Assembly (NCBI GenBank): GCA_021234155.1
Contig: JAJEKV010000035.1
Span: forward strand, 1,490,001-1,554,000
Length of the DNA stretch: 64,000 nt
Direction: 5' to 3'
Origin: Isoetes taiwanensis
Taxonomy: Eukaryota; Streptophyta; Lycopodiopsida; Isoetales; Isoetaceae
In this document: piece by piece, positions 1 through 12,295 of the stretch
Layout of the letters: the number at the start of each line of letters is the position of its first letter
Position numbering within the stretch: position 1 is the stretch's first letter
Program-made: the position numbers and the translations under genes
The notes under the pieces: generated by a model
What the model was told of the DNA's origin: nothing
Database searches by the model: none
Seen by the model: only the letters and a program-made list of their open reading frames with translations

Positions 1-1110
1 GCCCAAAATGTTGTAGGAGAGCCCTTCAAGTAGACCCTTAGACTCTAGAATATACGAGCGTTGCTTTCGAAGTACAGGGCCAGAGCCACCGAAGAGCTAG
101 AGGCGCAACTTCTTGAAGACATCAAGGTCCCAGCCGATGTACATACAGATAAGGAGAGGAGACCGAAAAGGCAGATCCAAGAGAGGGAAGCACAACGACA
201 AACACCTCAACCGACAAACGAGTAGAACAGGACACCACCGGCCTATCATCAATCTTCATCAAATGGGAAGAATATTTGGTAACCAACGGCATCAAGAATT
301 TTCTAGATGTCAACCTCCCGGCTACCACGTCCATGAGTTCACATCAAAAAGAGGATCTCGACGCCTTCACCAACTCGACGCACACGAGTTTCAAATGGAA
401 GAATACAAGGCAGCAAAATACAGATGCAGGAATACGTTAGACATCGATGCCGCGTTAGCATCACGAGCTAGGGCCAGAGGGCATAATCTTCCGTCGAGGA
501 GAGAAGTCATGGCGACATAGGAGCATATAGAAACCACAGGGAAGACCACCACGACCTTGCAGCCCAACAGCTCAAGCGAATGTCATGCAACGTCAACAGA
601 AGGAGCAATATCAAGGAGGAGAATATTCCGCTCGAACAAGAATTCCGGACCCAGAAACACCTAGAAACCAAAGGAAGGACGACCTTACTACGTCAGCCAA
701 GGAGTGCGACCAGAAGAAGCCATGGTAGGGGCAATGGAGATGACCACACTTCCAGGCACAGGAGAGGCACCTCGGAAGCAAAGCCCAAGCAACAAGAGTC
801 GCACTCAGAAATTCAACCTGCGGAGGAATGACAATGCCTGCCTACCGACCACGATCTCGAGCCGAATACATTCAAGAATGCCCGACCGCAACAGCCGGTG
901 ATCCTACTCAAGCGATCAGCGGCCTTCTTGCACATCGGCAACCTTGCAACGACATACCGCATGTAGGGACGTTGAGCGGTCACCGCATTCCTCACGACGA
1001 ACATACACATTAAGGAGGAGCATCTTTTTCAAGGGATCACATCGATGAACACTCTTCGCAACTTGGGGTGACGAGCGTAGCACCTCAAGGAATCCCCGAG
1101 TCAACCAGAA
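1..1110. other. purine-rich retroelement-like block, decayed
   Basis: The plus strand is rich in A and G, and all frames are broken into Lys/Arg/Glu/Gln-rich pieces (for example 113-520 and 580-831) with no recognisable protease, reverse transcriptase or integrase motif. The block ends in GGGGGATTCAC, the same boundary that ends the block at 8,480-10,573, so the two look like pieces of one repeat family. I read it as decayed gag/spacer-like retroelement DNA. That reading rests on composition and the shared boundary only. Confidence 0.35.
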
Positions 1111-1260
1111 CGAAGCCCGGGGGATTCACCCCTATTATAGGTATATATGTCATGTGCGTTCCTTAGGTTGCCAAAAAAACCCATTGTATACGACAATTCC
1201 ATATGAAAAACCCTTTGTATACGACTATATTATTTGTAAAAGAATGCAGCCCATATCTTT
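1111..1260 (+). repeat. left copy of a long inverted repeat
   Basis: The stretch begins GAAGCCCGGGGGATTCACC and continues with a diverged TATA-rich part, GTGCGTTCCT and GCCAAAAAAACCC. The reverse complement of 10,690-10,811 reads the same series (GAAGCCCAGGGGATTCACC, CTGCGTTCCT, GGCAAAACCCCC). The two copies face each other 9.5 kb apart. They could be terminal inverted repeats of a large element or opposite-facing copies of one long terminal repeat. Confidence 0.45.
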
Positions 1261-1723
1261 TTAATTGAAGGCTTAGTGTTTGTATTAATATAGATTTAGG
1301 TGTACATATCGACATAGCAGCCCATATCATATAATTACTTATCCAAAGCACTTTTACTTGACAACCCCTTCCATACATATACGATATCTCTATTATTTTA
1401 TATACTAGAAAAAGTGCCCAGCGTTGCTGGGCTTTTCGTCAAGCATAAATTGAAGGCAAATGCTGGATTAGTATTAAATGATTAAGGAATGTTAATGTTG
1501 GAATTTGTGCAAATGTTTATGAGCCTGGATTATATGCAAATGTTTCTGAGCATGGATTATGTCAAAGTGCCCATAAGCTCAGGTTCAACATTTCTAATGA
1601 AAATCCATGATAATTTTCATTCCTTAAGCTAAGATAAGTTTATTCGAAGTTCCTGACAGATTTGCAACTTGCTTCACGTACTGCTTCAAGGTGATGGTTC
1701 GAACAACAAAAAGGATGGAAGGC
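1261..1723. other. AT-rich DNA, no gene seen
   Basis: No convincing reading frame, RNA gene or named element is visible. A short near-repeat (GGATTATATGCAAATGTTTCTGAG-like text) occurs twice around 1,510-1,560. Confidence 0.5.
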
Positions 1724-1827
1724 AAAAAAAACTATGCACTATAAACTATATGAATATCTGATGGATTGTCGATTCAAAAAAAACTATGCACTATAAACTG
1801 TATGAATATCTGATGGATTGTCGATTC
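1724..1827. repeat. 52-bp tandem duplication
   Basis: Two adjacent 52-bp units (1,724-1,775 and 1,776-1,827) each run from an A tract through CTATGCACTATAAACT to GATGGATTGTCGATTC, with a single difference. The near identity implies a recent local duplication. Confidence 0.9.
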
Positions 1828-2039
1828 TTTGCACCAGACAAAGCTGGGAGTGTGGATGATTATAATAGGTCTACAACAACATGACATGTTCATGTACCTC
1901 GATTTAGTTATAAATGTTTCGTATATTCATCTTTTCAATAATATTTGTGAAAACGTCACACAACTGTTGCATTCTCCTGACAAAAGTGGTGTTACCAAAT
2001 GTCTACACCTAGCATATATTCTCATCATGAACCCCTAGA

Positions 2040-2430
2040 CGACCATAGCATACATATCATGCTGCATAAAGTTAAAGAAAAAAACCATGGACATTTGATA
2101 GCAAAACACCATCTATTTTCATCATAGATCCTAAGCGATATGGCATACAGCCTCATCATCAATTCTTGCATAAATATAAGGAAACCATGGACACTTGTTA
2201 GCAAAACACCACATCTATATTAGACCCATCATAAATCCTTGAATAAATATAAGAAGAAAAACCATGAACATTTGATAGATTGCATAAATATAAGGAAGGA
2301 AACGATGGGGACATTTATTAGCAAAACACCATATATACATTCGACCATAGCATGTAGTCTCAATCATAAATCCTTGAATAAATAAGAAGAAAAGCTGTGG
2401 ACATTTGATAGCAAAACAACAATTGTTTAA
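2040..2430. repeat. imperfect tandem repeats of about 110-120 bp
   Basis: The phrases CCATGGACATTTGATAGC, AGCAAAACACCA and ATAAATCCTTGAATAAATA recur three to four times with gaps and substitutions. The units are diverged and some are truncated, for example around 2,262-2,290. No coding potential is apparent. Confidence 0.65.
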
Positions 2431-2551
2431 CTTCGGACAAATGTACATGGCTGTTCAACATGTGATCCAACTTATATAGCTTGGTTTGAGCATCAAGAAC
2501 CAAAAAGGAATAATGCAACAGATTACATTATGAAAAATGTTTTCCTTTTTA

Positions 2552-2638
2552 AATCCTTGAAATCCGCATTTGCTTTGTATCAACCACATTGCCAAGGCCG
2601 ACGTCTGGGTACCGGATCTCATGCAAAATACACCACCA
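2552..2638 (-). other. exon-like island, unrecognised
   Basis: On the minus strand a TGTGCAG acceptor (ending at 2,639) is followed by an open 29-codon stretch containing EIRYPDVGLGNVVDTKQM, which reads like real protein rather than random translation of AT-rich DNA. No clear GT donor ends it. I do not recognise the family. It may be one exon of an old minus-strand gene together with the island at 3,333-3,383. Confidence 0.25.
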
Positions 2639-2649
2639 CTGCACATGAC

Positions 2650-3332
2650 TTATAATCCAGTTAATTTGAAATAAGAACATTTAAGTCTCTTTGGCTGGAT
2701 GCTCCACACAAGTGCGTTTGCCAATAGCTCCTGAATGAGGAATTTGCGATATATGAAAATCAATATAAGTGATTTCCATGGATTTTTTGTTACTTTTAAT
2801 CTATGCCACATAGTTCAATTAAGAGTTCACAAATGCTCATGTATCCACTTCTCCTAACAGCATGAACATACCAAAAGAGTAACATCATTTAGGCAAACTG
2901 TAGCTGGAAATCTCCGTGTTGTATGAAATAGCATCTTATTGCAGTCTGGGCCCATATATGGCCAAATTAAAGAAAAAGTGCACCATGTAGAATGCATTAC
3001 TTAAGATCCGTGGAAAGAATGCATTACTTAGGATGGCTAGAAAATAAAAAATCTGTTTAGAAGTAAAACATGCAACAGATTCAAAAGAACCAAAAGGAGG
3101 AGGAAGAAAAAGATAAACATATTTTATTTAATTGCTCACCTGTGGGATAGATTGAAAGAATTTAGAATTGCAGAATGGTAAGCAACTGTATGTGCAGAGT
3201 GGAGATCGCAACGGCCAACTCTAAGGTCAGTTAAAAAGTCTGACTATTAAGCTTACAAATGCAGGATGCATCCACTTCAAACAACGTCAAAATACGAAAA
3301 GCATAACAGACTTTAGGCAAAGTGTTTGTCAC
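2650..3332. other. AT-rich DNA, no gene seen
   Basis: Only short frames are present. A small duplication of AGAATGCATTACTTA(A/G)GAT occurs at about 2,988-3,035. Nothing else can be supported. Confidence 0.5.
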
Positions 3333-3383
3333 CTCTGTGGTTGCAATTGCAAAAGCTGCCCCAATTACAACTCTGCAGAATGC
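3333..3383 (-). other. 51-nt exon-like island, unrecognised
   Basis: The minus strand reads TTTGCAG, then exactly 17 in-frame codons (AFCRVVIGAAFAIATTE), then GTGACA. Acceptor, open hydrophobic frame and donor fit a small internal exon of phase 0. The peptide looks like part of a membrane segment. The family is not recognised, and an island this short could arise by chance. Confidence 0.3.
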
Positions 3384-3911
3384 CTGCAAATCATGAGAAG
3401 GCATGGATTTTACTACTGGAATCATACACACATAACATATCTACACAAAAGATTATGTTTAACCTAACAGAGCATGCATCTGAAACATACATTTGGCACT
3501 TCAACATCTTCTACACTGAAAGAGACATTAAAAGGAGAAACTTTAGCCCGCCATATTTAGATCAAACTTATGCTTGAAGAGACCTGTAATCAAACATATT
3601 TCTTCATATGCCATAGCTTATGCAAAGCAGAAGAAGATTGAAAAAGCAGCATTGAAGAACTTCAGAAGTGGAGAGATGAATCAAAGCACCATTTATAATG
3701 TATCAATACTCATAATTAGAAGGCCCCATTAAGTCGTTCTCTACTTGTCTCTATGCATCGATGCACTTAAGATTTATTTGCGAATTCAAATAAAAATGGT
3801 CAAGTTTTTATAGTGCCAGTCTCCTCTCATGCTTATCTGCTCATTTCTCATCAGAACTGTTGATTATGTTAGAAACGCCATAGATGTTTCAAATTAATAA
3901 GTATCCAGGAT

Positions 3912-4007
3912 CACATGGTCAAAGCACTACCTCCCAAGCTCCACGTTCTTGCGGGAGCCAAATGGACCACATGGTCAAAGCACTACCTTCCAAGCTCCAC
4001 GTTCTTG
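3912..4007. repeat. 56-bp-period tandem duplication
   Basis: A 40-bp core starting CACATGGTCAAAGCACTACC occurs at 3,912-3,951 and 3,968-4,007 with one mismatch. The spacer differs slightly. Confidence 0.9.
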
Positions 4008-4112
4008 TACTGCAATCACTGAGTAAAGATTTGCATCCTATAAGATTGTGCTTGATTATATCTTGAAGAACAATTTCTGCCTGTATGACCAAGAAGATGA
4101 ACCATACAATTA

Positions 4113-4250
4113 CAATGAAAAATATCTGGACAAATTCCATGATTTCGTCTCATAGAACTAAAATATTGAAGACCTTCAATTTATTTTTTGCTCGTAAAGT
4201 CTGGACTGTACAAACAGGTCTCATGTGCAATTGCAAACATTTCTCTCACG
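4113..4250 (+). repeat. dispersed duplication, copy 1 (interrupted)
   Basis: The stretch from AAAAATATCTGGACAAATTCC to TTTCTCTCACGG matches 5,941-6,075 with scattered differences, including GTAAAGTCTGGACTG and ACAAACAGGTCT. The continuation of the copy at 5.9 kb (TTGACAATTATGAGGC onwards) has its partner at 4,770-4,828, so copy 1 is interrupted by about 520 bp. Confidence 0.75.
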
Positions 4251-4769
4251 GTTATATGTGTGTACCACATCTAGATATTCGTATGCCTGGTTGGTATGTT
4301 GGAAGTGTCTCATTAGTTGTAGCACTAATTTCTAAGCCAACTATGAATGGGTGGTTCATAATTATTATATACAGTAGACTTTCTAAATAAACACAATCAG
4401 AAAACAACAGAGTACTTCTATTGCTTGAATTATTGCAACAAATAATTCATCTCTCACATGCAGACCAGCTGCTCTAAGGTGAGATATATTCTGTATGCGA
4501 GCTACATCACACCTATATTGTATGTCCACATGGTTTCTGTTATGGCAAATTGCACGGGGAAGAAGTCATGGATCAGCCTACAAGTTAGCATCAAATTATA
4601 CTTGTAAACATTGAACATAGAACATGGTCCTCTTAACAAAGCCTATTAGAATAAACTTATGGGTCATCACAGTCCCCCTATGCCACCATTAGAATGGAAT
4701 AAGGCATGCCTAAGTCAAAATGGAATAGGGCTGTTTATTAAAACATTGTCTTGAATAGCAAGCTTTCAG
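4251..4769. other. insert within the duplicated segment, no gene seen
   Basis: This stretch separates the two halves of the duplicated segment found contiguous at 5,941-6,137. It is AT-rich, shows no coding signal, and has no visible terminal repeats that would define an insertion. Confidence 0.4.
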
Positions 4770-4828
4770 CTTGACAATCATGAGGCATTTCTTCTATAAA
4801 TATTCCTTTGGCCGTAATTGATAAAGAC
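4770..4828 (+). repeat. second half of dispersed duplication, copy 1
   Basis: CTTGACAATCATGAGGCATT through CCTTTGGCC to TTGATAAAG matches 6,078-6,137. Confidence 0.7.
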
Positions 4829-5940
4829 AATTTAGAGTAAAAAAAAACTCCATGTTATATAGATCTTTAGAGTCAGCTTAAGCTGAGCATAAGGGTTCTA
4901 TTTTCAATTCCATGTCACGGGATTGAAGGAGTCATTTTGGCATGCGCATCATGGATTTATTTCATATGTTGCTAATTCAAAGCAAAGCAAAAGAGACTAA
5001 GTCTAAACATGGTATTGTATCGTCCTTCTTACATGTTGTTTTATATGCCATTTCCTCCTGGAACAGATTTTCTTCAGAAGCATTCAAACAACTACTCGGA
5101 GGTCTTAATGTGTCAATATGCTTTGACTATGGTTAATGTGCAAAAGCCTAAAAAATATTTTAACATCTCTGGCTGCCTTGAGGTTGCAGACATGAACTCC
5201 ATTGGAAATACAGTTTTGTGAACATGGAGATGGCTTATAATGCATGTAGCGCAAAACTACAGATGTAGGAACTTTCGTAGGATGCTAGAGTCAGTTTGGC
5301 ATATTGATGACCAAATAATTGATACAACTTCTTCAAACTCCTCAGCCTCTGAAAAGTCCACAACCACAAAACCTAGAAATAGAGGATCCTTTTAAAGATC
5401 ATTCATAAATGTAATAGGAGATTATGGCAATAAAAAGTCAAGATGAGAGCACATTCTCTAAGCTTCATTCAAATATTGTGTGACTTGATTTTGTGGCATA
5501 GATGCAGGGATAAGACAGGCTGGCATGCTGGATCCAAAGGACCTGGACAGCTTTAGAGACGTCTCAAAGTAGAAAGGGTAACTGCAATTACTAACATAAC
5601 TGAACCGGGCCCTTAGCCCAGCTTACTAGAATTGTCATACGTTACGAACTTGTTGAGCTAAGCTATATATTAGTCAGATCTAGCAAATAAGGGACTTTAG
5701 TAAACAAGCTAATAAGGGATTTGAGTAAACACTTACAGGAAGGTACACGTTGCATCTTAAACTCCATCACCCTTTATTGATATATTTCACCCCAGTTGAG
5801 TTGCCTGCAATAACCCATACATGCATAAATATACAGTAAGGTCCTTCGACTTACAGGGACTGTCATAATCTACACATTCGCTGAGCTGAGCACAAGGAAA
5901 AACAAAAGCTTTTGCACCTATAGTGATGTTTTACAACTAT
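4829..5940. other. AT-rich DNA, no gene seen
   Basis: There are short frames only. The phrase CACGGGATTGAAGGA at about 4,917 recurs at about 6,523, another trace of dispersed duplication. No splice-bounded island stands out. Confidence 0.5.
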
Positions 5941-6137
5941 AAGGAAAAATATTTGGACAAATTCCATAATTCTATTTCATGTAACTAAAATACTGAACGC
6001 ATTCAATTTACTTTTCTCTGGTAAAGTCTGGACTGCACAAACAGGTCTGATGTGCCATCGCAAATATTTCTCACATGGCTTGACAATTATGAGGCATTTC
6101 TTCCATAGACTTTCCTTTGGCCCTACTTGATAAAGCC
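5941..6137 (+). repeat. dispersed duplication, copy 2 (contiguous)
   Basis: This is the uninterrupted counterpart of 4,113-4,250 plus 4,770-4,828. Spacing suggests this copy is closer to the original arrangement and that the other was interrupted later. Confidence 0.75.
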
Positions 6138-6692
6138 AAGAAAGAAAAGCCACATATGTAAAGTTTAATCTTAAAATGCCCAACGAAGGAAATCATTGTT
6201 TTGCCTCCCTTCTTGTTTCCTCACGATGTGTTTTTAATACAATGAGGCAAGCAACAGATTTACTCTTGCTTCAGATTGCAATAATCTAGCCTAACAGAAT
6301 GGTCATGTCATGCAGCAAACTAAGTTATTGACATCCTTACCAGCACGTCCTGAAAGATTAATCATGCAATTACAATGTTCCAAACTTAATGAAGTATTAT
6401 ACTCCTTGGCTGTGGAAATGAAGTAGTGATAACCATCATCAAAAACTTACAAAAAGGAAGGAGTAGGAAAACGATTTTCCCACGAAGATAATTTGATGAA
6501 ACATTCCAGTAACACACAATGCCACGGGATTGAAGGACATGGCAGGAAAAATGGCTCTTCAAAATCCTCTACGTCGACAAAATAAGAGCCCAGGCACGAT
6601 TCAGCCAACAAAACACAGGCTGGATCAAGCTATGGCAGTATGGCTAAGTAAAGTTCATTGCTTTGGCAGTTCCGGAACCATCTTCAAAATCC
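6138..6692. other. AT-rich DNA, no gene seen
   Basis: A plus-strand frame starts near 6,530 (MKDMAGKMALQNPLRRQNK) and stays open for 69 codons, but it has no splice context or recognisable domain and is not called a gene. Confidence 0.4.
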
Positions 6693-6790
6693 GTCAAGCC
6701 ATTAGTGTCAACAATCGAGAAAAATTAGATTCCGCATAATCATCTTGTATCTGGGGGTTAAGAGCCATTAGTGTCAACAATCGAGAAAAG
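6693..6790. repeat. short duplication about 65-70 bp apart
   Basis: GCCATTAGTGTCAACAATCG followed by AGAAAA occurs twice (about 6,699 and 6,766). Confidence 0.8.
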
Positions 6791-7489
6791 GCCTGTAGAG
6801 CCGAAATTGTTTTACTGCTGATAAGTCAGAAACATGCTTACAGCAATTTGCACATGCAGGAGCAAGTTATGTATTTACCAAGAATGTAGATTATTGCTTC
6901 GTGATCCAAGCTCAAGCTCTGCCTGCAAAGAGGGGTCCGACTCAAGGAGCCGTGAGAGGGGTCAAAGAGAGAAAAAAAAACCGTCTACAGCAGATAAATC
7001 GAAGGGACCAAAATAATTTAAAAAAATTCAATGCGCATAACATGCTTATGCCCACACTGATTTCTGCACTGATCAGTTTAATAATTGCCCCCAAGATCTT
7101 GTACCTTTCTCAATGACCTTCATTGCAGAAAATCTAAACACCAGGCATTCTGTCTTCCAAGCTTCATAAATTGCAATCCACATAATCTCCATTGTTGTTT
7201 AAGAAGTATTAGAGACATTAGCACGTGCAATGCTGTAGATCAGTATTCGTAGTTAGAGTCATCACATACTGTAAAAAGTTATTGTCAACCACGTTTTCTT
7301 CAAAGAAGCAGACAAGATAACTGTTCAGGTCCTGCATAATCTTCAAATTCAAATGGTAGCATAAGCTCCTCCAAATGGTCTGCAGACCAAACTCCTCACA
7401 ACATTTGCAATAGCTCCTTGAGTCTAGGACAATCCGAACTTACTGGGGAAAAGGCTGAAAAGCTTATGATAGGGTAACAAACCTTCTTA
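6791..7489. other. no gene seen
   Basis: The frames here (for example 6,834-7,016, Ser/Lys/Arg-rich) lack domain or splice support. Nothing else is evident. Confidence 0.45.
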
Positions 7490-7830
7490 AAGAGCAAGGT
7501 GGCTATGGCATCATGTCATAATAAGCTTGAAAAAGAAGTTGAAGCTGCCGCCAAGAAGTTCAGAGCTGCCGCAACTCCTATAGAAATCCTAACATTAACA
7601 AAAATAAACCCTTACAATACAGCTTTTTCACGGCAAAAGATAGATATGCCAAAAAAAGCAATCACCAAACTGGCTATCAGAGCAAGAATTTTCCTGCCAG
7701 AATTGGTTCCCTAAAAGAAGACGCAAATCCATTGGTGTTTCTTGTTGATAGGCATGTTCGGATGTGAGTTGGAACTGAATGTAATAACAAATGCCAAGAT
7801 TTTGCCACATATCTCCTACCACCGCTAGAA
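7490..7830 (-). other. hydrophobic exon-like frames, unrecognised
   Basis: The minus strand carries two hydrophobic stretches: ILALIASLVIAFFGISIFC near 7,690-7,635 and ISIGVAAALNFLAAAST near 7,590-7,540. They resemble transmembrane segments but are separated by a stop. Together with the islands at 2.5 and 3.3 kb they may be remains of a minus-strand membrane-protein gene with long introns. The family is not recognised. Confidence 0.2.
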
Positions 7831-7885
7831 TCGTGCCGCCATAACATGAGCTTTTGTAGTTTTCCTACCACCGCTAGAATCGTGC
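7818..7885. repeat. short duplication (about 55-bp period)
   Basis: CCTACCACCGCTAGAATCGT followed by GC occurs at about 7,816 and again at about 7,864. Confidence 0.85.
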
Positions 7886-8479
7886 AGAGTTCCTTTAATT
7901 CTGTAATTCCTTTAATCCTTTAAGCCCCCCGAAAGGATGCTTTGTAATTGATCCCTATTTACAGAGAAGTGAGCATTTCCAAAAACATACTTCCGGTCAA
8001 TAGGACAATAGGACGTCGTTTCGGGAATGCATTAACCTAGGCAAAATAATAACTGATTATTGAACGGCTTAAAATTGATATTTTTACACACAATAAAATT
8101 AACGGACAAGATCGCGCACAAACTATCCTAAAACGGCTTTATTATTATATATAGATAGATAGATGTATAATATATATTATCATAGTCATATCACATTATT
8201 ACAGAATCCCCAACAGTAGAAGCTCACCAAAAATGACGGACCCCTAGAGTATGAATACGAATCGAACACTGGCGCCACCACACTCCCTCTGGTATCCGTA
8301 TGGCATTCAAACTATAAAAACCTTAAATTTTTCTTACGTATATAGTACCAGAGAGGCAATAAAAAAACCCATTTGGTGCACTCACATGTTTCATACCCCA
8401 TAATCTAGTGAACCCCCCGGGGAACGAAGAAGATGCAGCAAAACCGAAGAATCAAACGCGATAGGAGGAGGGGAAACCC
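7886..8479. other. no gene seen; small TAGA microsatellite
   Basis: There is a short TAGATAGATAGA tract at about 8,153 in a TATA-rich stretch. The remainder is non-coding as far as can be judged. Confidence 0.5.
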
Positions 8480-10573
8480 TAAAGGAGTATAAACATTTAA
8501 GTAGATCTTCGTAGTTGTTTTGGAAAAGTGGATGAATTAAAATCCCAATGTAAATACATATATGTCTATTGTATATCTCGGGCGTTCACACATATAGTGG
8601 AGAAACATGAGTTTAGAGTCATGTTTTATGGATTTGGCGCTTAGATCAGGAAGCTCCTTCACTTCGACTACCAAATGAGGAAGCAAGGAAGCACAACTAT
8701 AGCCCAAGATCAAAATGAAAGAGCAAGTACGAGGAAGAAATGACCAGAGCCCAAGCAAACCTTCGACTCGAAACACTTCAGGAAGTGCCCTCAAGTAGAA
8801 GACCGCTCGTCCACCCAATGTCAGAATAAGAGACAATGCCGGTCATGTCAAGATCATCAGCGCTGCACCAGGACATCGTCAGGGCGCAACACTACCTCTT
8901 GTGGCAGGGGCAACACTTGACGAACTTATGATACGAGTGGTCTCAACAATAGAAGGAGGAATGACCCGACATCAACGAGCCAACTAAGAAGACAACATCT
9001 CGACGACCATAATTCCACCTTGTGGTAATATAGGGTGATGCGCTATGACATGTGTATTAGATGGAGATGCACTTACGAAAGGCACTGGGACGAGGAGATA
9101 TGCCTTCAACAACTAGGTGATGGCTTCGTCAGGTACTCCTACCAGTAATTAGAAAAGAAGAAGCCGATCATATCTCCGACATGTGGCACATCAAACGTCC
9201 AAGGTAGAAGCATTCGATACCTTAACGACAAGGATAGCAACTGAAGCACCTTCGGCAAAAAGAGAGTTCAAGATAATAGCCAGGCTATTCAACGACAAGA
9301 GTATATCTAAGGCAGGTACTTCTTCAACTCAAGGGTCAAGCTGCGCAGATATAAGGATCCATCATCCCGACAATATAGCCAGCAGGGAGGAGAGCCATGA
9401 TGCCTTACTTGACAGAGAGACCGACATGCATAGAGGGACAAAGGTTAGGAACTGAAAGCTGGAGAAGTGCTACAATCGACTTCTTCCACGAGCTCCCTAG
9501 AGGCAACAGGAGGATCAAAACTGACGAGCACAATCAAAGCCACCGGAAGGTACCTCAAGACAAGAAGACGGCATAGCACTGAAGAACGTGACAACGTCCA
9601 AGCCATGTGATCGAGGGGATCAAACAAGGAAGATTGGAAGCTCGATTGAGAAGCAACTAGGCGAGGCGAGCCGATGACTTGCACGCGAACTTACATGCAA
9701 CTTGGTGAACCCAAGGATTGACGATTCAAAGAACAATTGCAGAAGAGAACAACTCCAGAGGAGTATAGCCAAAGGAATCAGCAAGACGACCTCAAGAGCG
9801 CCTCTCCAAATAGCTTCAAGTATCATGAAGGGGAAGAATTACCAGCCCAAGAACGGGATCGGGGAGGCAGACCGAAATGTCGAAGCATCAACGACCAGCA
9901 CACCTTTAATTAGAATGTGATGCAAAGCGTGTTGTGCCATAGCCGACAAACACCGGAGGGCCCAAGTATATCAACAAGTTACCTCAGAGTACAAGCTGAC
10001 GTACAAATAGGAGGATATAAATCGTCAACAACATTGCACCGGGAGGAACACCGATGACATTGCCAAGGAATAGGCGTGCAACTCGAAGGGAGGCACAAGG
10101 GGGACCTAATAGCTCTAGTAGTAATTATAATTATGTAAGCTATATGCTTTGCATATATAGTTCCCTTAATTTTCCTCCCCTCCCATAGCGTAACAGATCA
10201 AAGAAAGAGATGTCAGGCAATTTGCAGGGGTGAAGCAATCAACATCCTCAACACTCTTCGGGCAACACAATAACGACAAGAGGACTCGACGTATGAGATG
10301 TCGATGGAGTCGAAGAAACAATATCGGATACAGAGTCGTCCTTTAGCTGCCAAGACAAAGAGTTCAAGATGAAAGATCTTCTTCAACGGTGCCACCTTTA
10401 GGCTTTTGAAAAGCGGCATGGAAGATTTCAAGTGATCAACTACACCATCAAGCCACCAGCAATGAGAGGTTTCTAGCGAACAAAGTCAACCTCTACATCA
10501 AAGAGGATCCACCGTCAAGGAGACTGAAGTATCGAGCGACTCGGAAGAACGTTACCTTGCTACTTCAAGCCAA
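8480..10573. other. purine-rich retroelement-like block, decayed
   Basis: The composition is like 1-1,110. Short Lys/Arg/Ser/Thr-rich frames (9,183-9,455 and 9,702-9,920 are the longest) carry no catalytic motif. A second purine tract (CACAAGGGGGACC) lies at about 10,095, followed by an AT-rich stretch. The block ends AAGCCAAGGGGGATTCAC, which looks like a polypurine tract next to a terminal repeat. I infer a decayed LTR-type or DIRS-like element; no reverse transcriptase or integrase was found. Confidence 0.35.
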
Positions 10574-10811
10574 GGGGGATTCACTTGTGTTATGCATATA
10601 AACCATCTGAGTGTACGCTAAGGGGTTTTTTATTGCCTATTCTGTACTTATAATAAGGGGTATTTACCATTTATTTTACTTGTCTAGTTGTATTTTAAGG
10701 AGTATAAGGGTATATCAAGCCAATTTTCTGCGTATGATAAGGGGGTTTTGCCTGACCCTAGGAACGCAGATGCCATATCCAAAATATATATAGGTGAATC
10801 CCCTGGGCTTC
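10574..10811. repeat. 238-bp module bounded by inverted GGGGATTCAC ends
   Basis: The left end reads GGGGGATTCACTTGTG and the right end TATAGGTGAATCCCCTGGGC, so the module has inverted ends of about 10-11 bp. Its right half, reversed, matches 1,111-1,260. It could be a solitary terminal repeat, a small inverted-repeat element, or the right terminus of the inverted pair. Confidence 0.5.
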
Positions 10812-12290
10812 AAGCAGGCAACGAGTGGATGAGCTTCTAGCAAGCTCAAGCATCTAAGGCCATGGGGCCTAGTAGGTAACATCCATATTGGGATTAGAAG
10901 GCATTTCCAGATATTCTGGTTGAAAGGATTGCCCCAAGATTGGGCTAAGCGTCAAGGATTGGGAAGGAAATGCATAGGAGTGACTAAAATTATACACGAT
11001 TGTTAACAGACATCCAACATATTGAAACCACTTGGTGAGATTGATCACCTCGCTAAGACGGAATCATTACTAGGATAATTGTTGACCATGTATAAATCTA
11101 GTACCTCCAAAAGAATAATCCAACCGAAAGAAAAGAAGTAATCTAACAAGTCCGGCCAACTTGTTACGATGACATCAATTCGATTGGTAGGAATATTTCA
11201 AGAGTTTAAATAACTAAGAAAGGGGGAATCTGTAGAATATAAAAGAATAATACATGTAAGGTACATCTAAAATAAGAATTATAGTAATCAAACAATCTTT
11301 AGAGACAAAAGGAATTGTCATGATGACAAAACCTTGTGGTTTAGAATCGTTCTAACTAAGTAGGTAACCCATAACTATATTGAAATAAATGACAACATAA
11401 TATGTGCATCCATCTTAGATGGTTATATATGCTAGCTAAGACTAGTAAATTAATGCGCTAAGTAAGAAGCGTATAACCTCTTAAGGGGAGAGAATAGATA
11501 TGACGTTGTGTACAACGTCATTGAAGGGGTGCAGGACCATTTTCTTTTCAAAGAAAGTGGGAGGGAACAATCTTATGGTTGAACGTACTTGCATCGAAAT
11601 GACCGACCCGTAGAATAGAGTTCACTCCGGCAATGGCCGAAGCGAATGAACAGGAGGCCTTCAACGTGCGAGACTGACGTGATAGCTAACTACACCAATG
11701 AAGTGGAGCAAAAATATGGGAGCAATGCGACGACCAAGTCATCTCCAAATTACTCCACGCCGGCTCAATGGGTGGATGCGTCCTAGCCTTAGGTAAGGTG
11801 TGCCCATGTATAATAAGCTTTAATGTGTCTTATTGACAAGTTAAATATAGATCCTAATAACTGCATAGAATTTGCTGTACATATATGTATCATAGGAAAA
11901 TAAGTTAAATAACAACGGTAATGTGAGGTGGCATGTGAATTAATCCTTCGCAAGGATGCAATTCCTTCCAAGGATAGCTATATGACCTCGGGGTCCTTAT
12001 AAATATAAATAGAAAATAGAATTCAGATATACTTAAGTGCATCTTAGGGATATACTTCCAAGGGTAATGCAGGACCCAAGGAAGAGAATAAGAAGCACAT
12101 ATAATTCTTGTGTATGATAATTAAAACCTTGTCGATGTAACAATAGGTTTAAATCAGGGTTATTGTTTAAATAATCGCGATCTAAAAGTCGTTAAATATT
12201 GCAAAGCTTAGAGTAAATATAATTGTACTATCGGAAGTAATGTATCCGATCTTATATTATAATGTTATAGTGTAAGTGTTGGACCCAGCC
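10812..12290. other. no gene seen; second polypurine/TG boundary
   Basis: At about 11,219 AAGAAAGGGGGAATC is followed by TGTAGAATATAAAAG, which resembles a polypurine tract followed by the TG start of an LTR. No matching second LTR was found. The rest is AT-rich with short frames. Confidence 0.35.
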
Positions 12291-12295
12291 CTAAT

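Noticed and set aside
113-520. 135-codon plus-strand frame near the left edge as a gene
   Set aside because: Lys/Arg/His/Gln-rich text without domain, in purine-rich repeat DNA; open by composition.
8230-8300. Possible B box (GTTCGATTCGT) of a minus-strand SINE
   Set aside because: No A box at the required distance and no second copy in the window.
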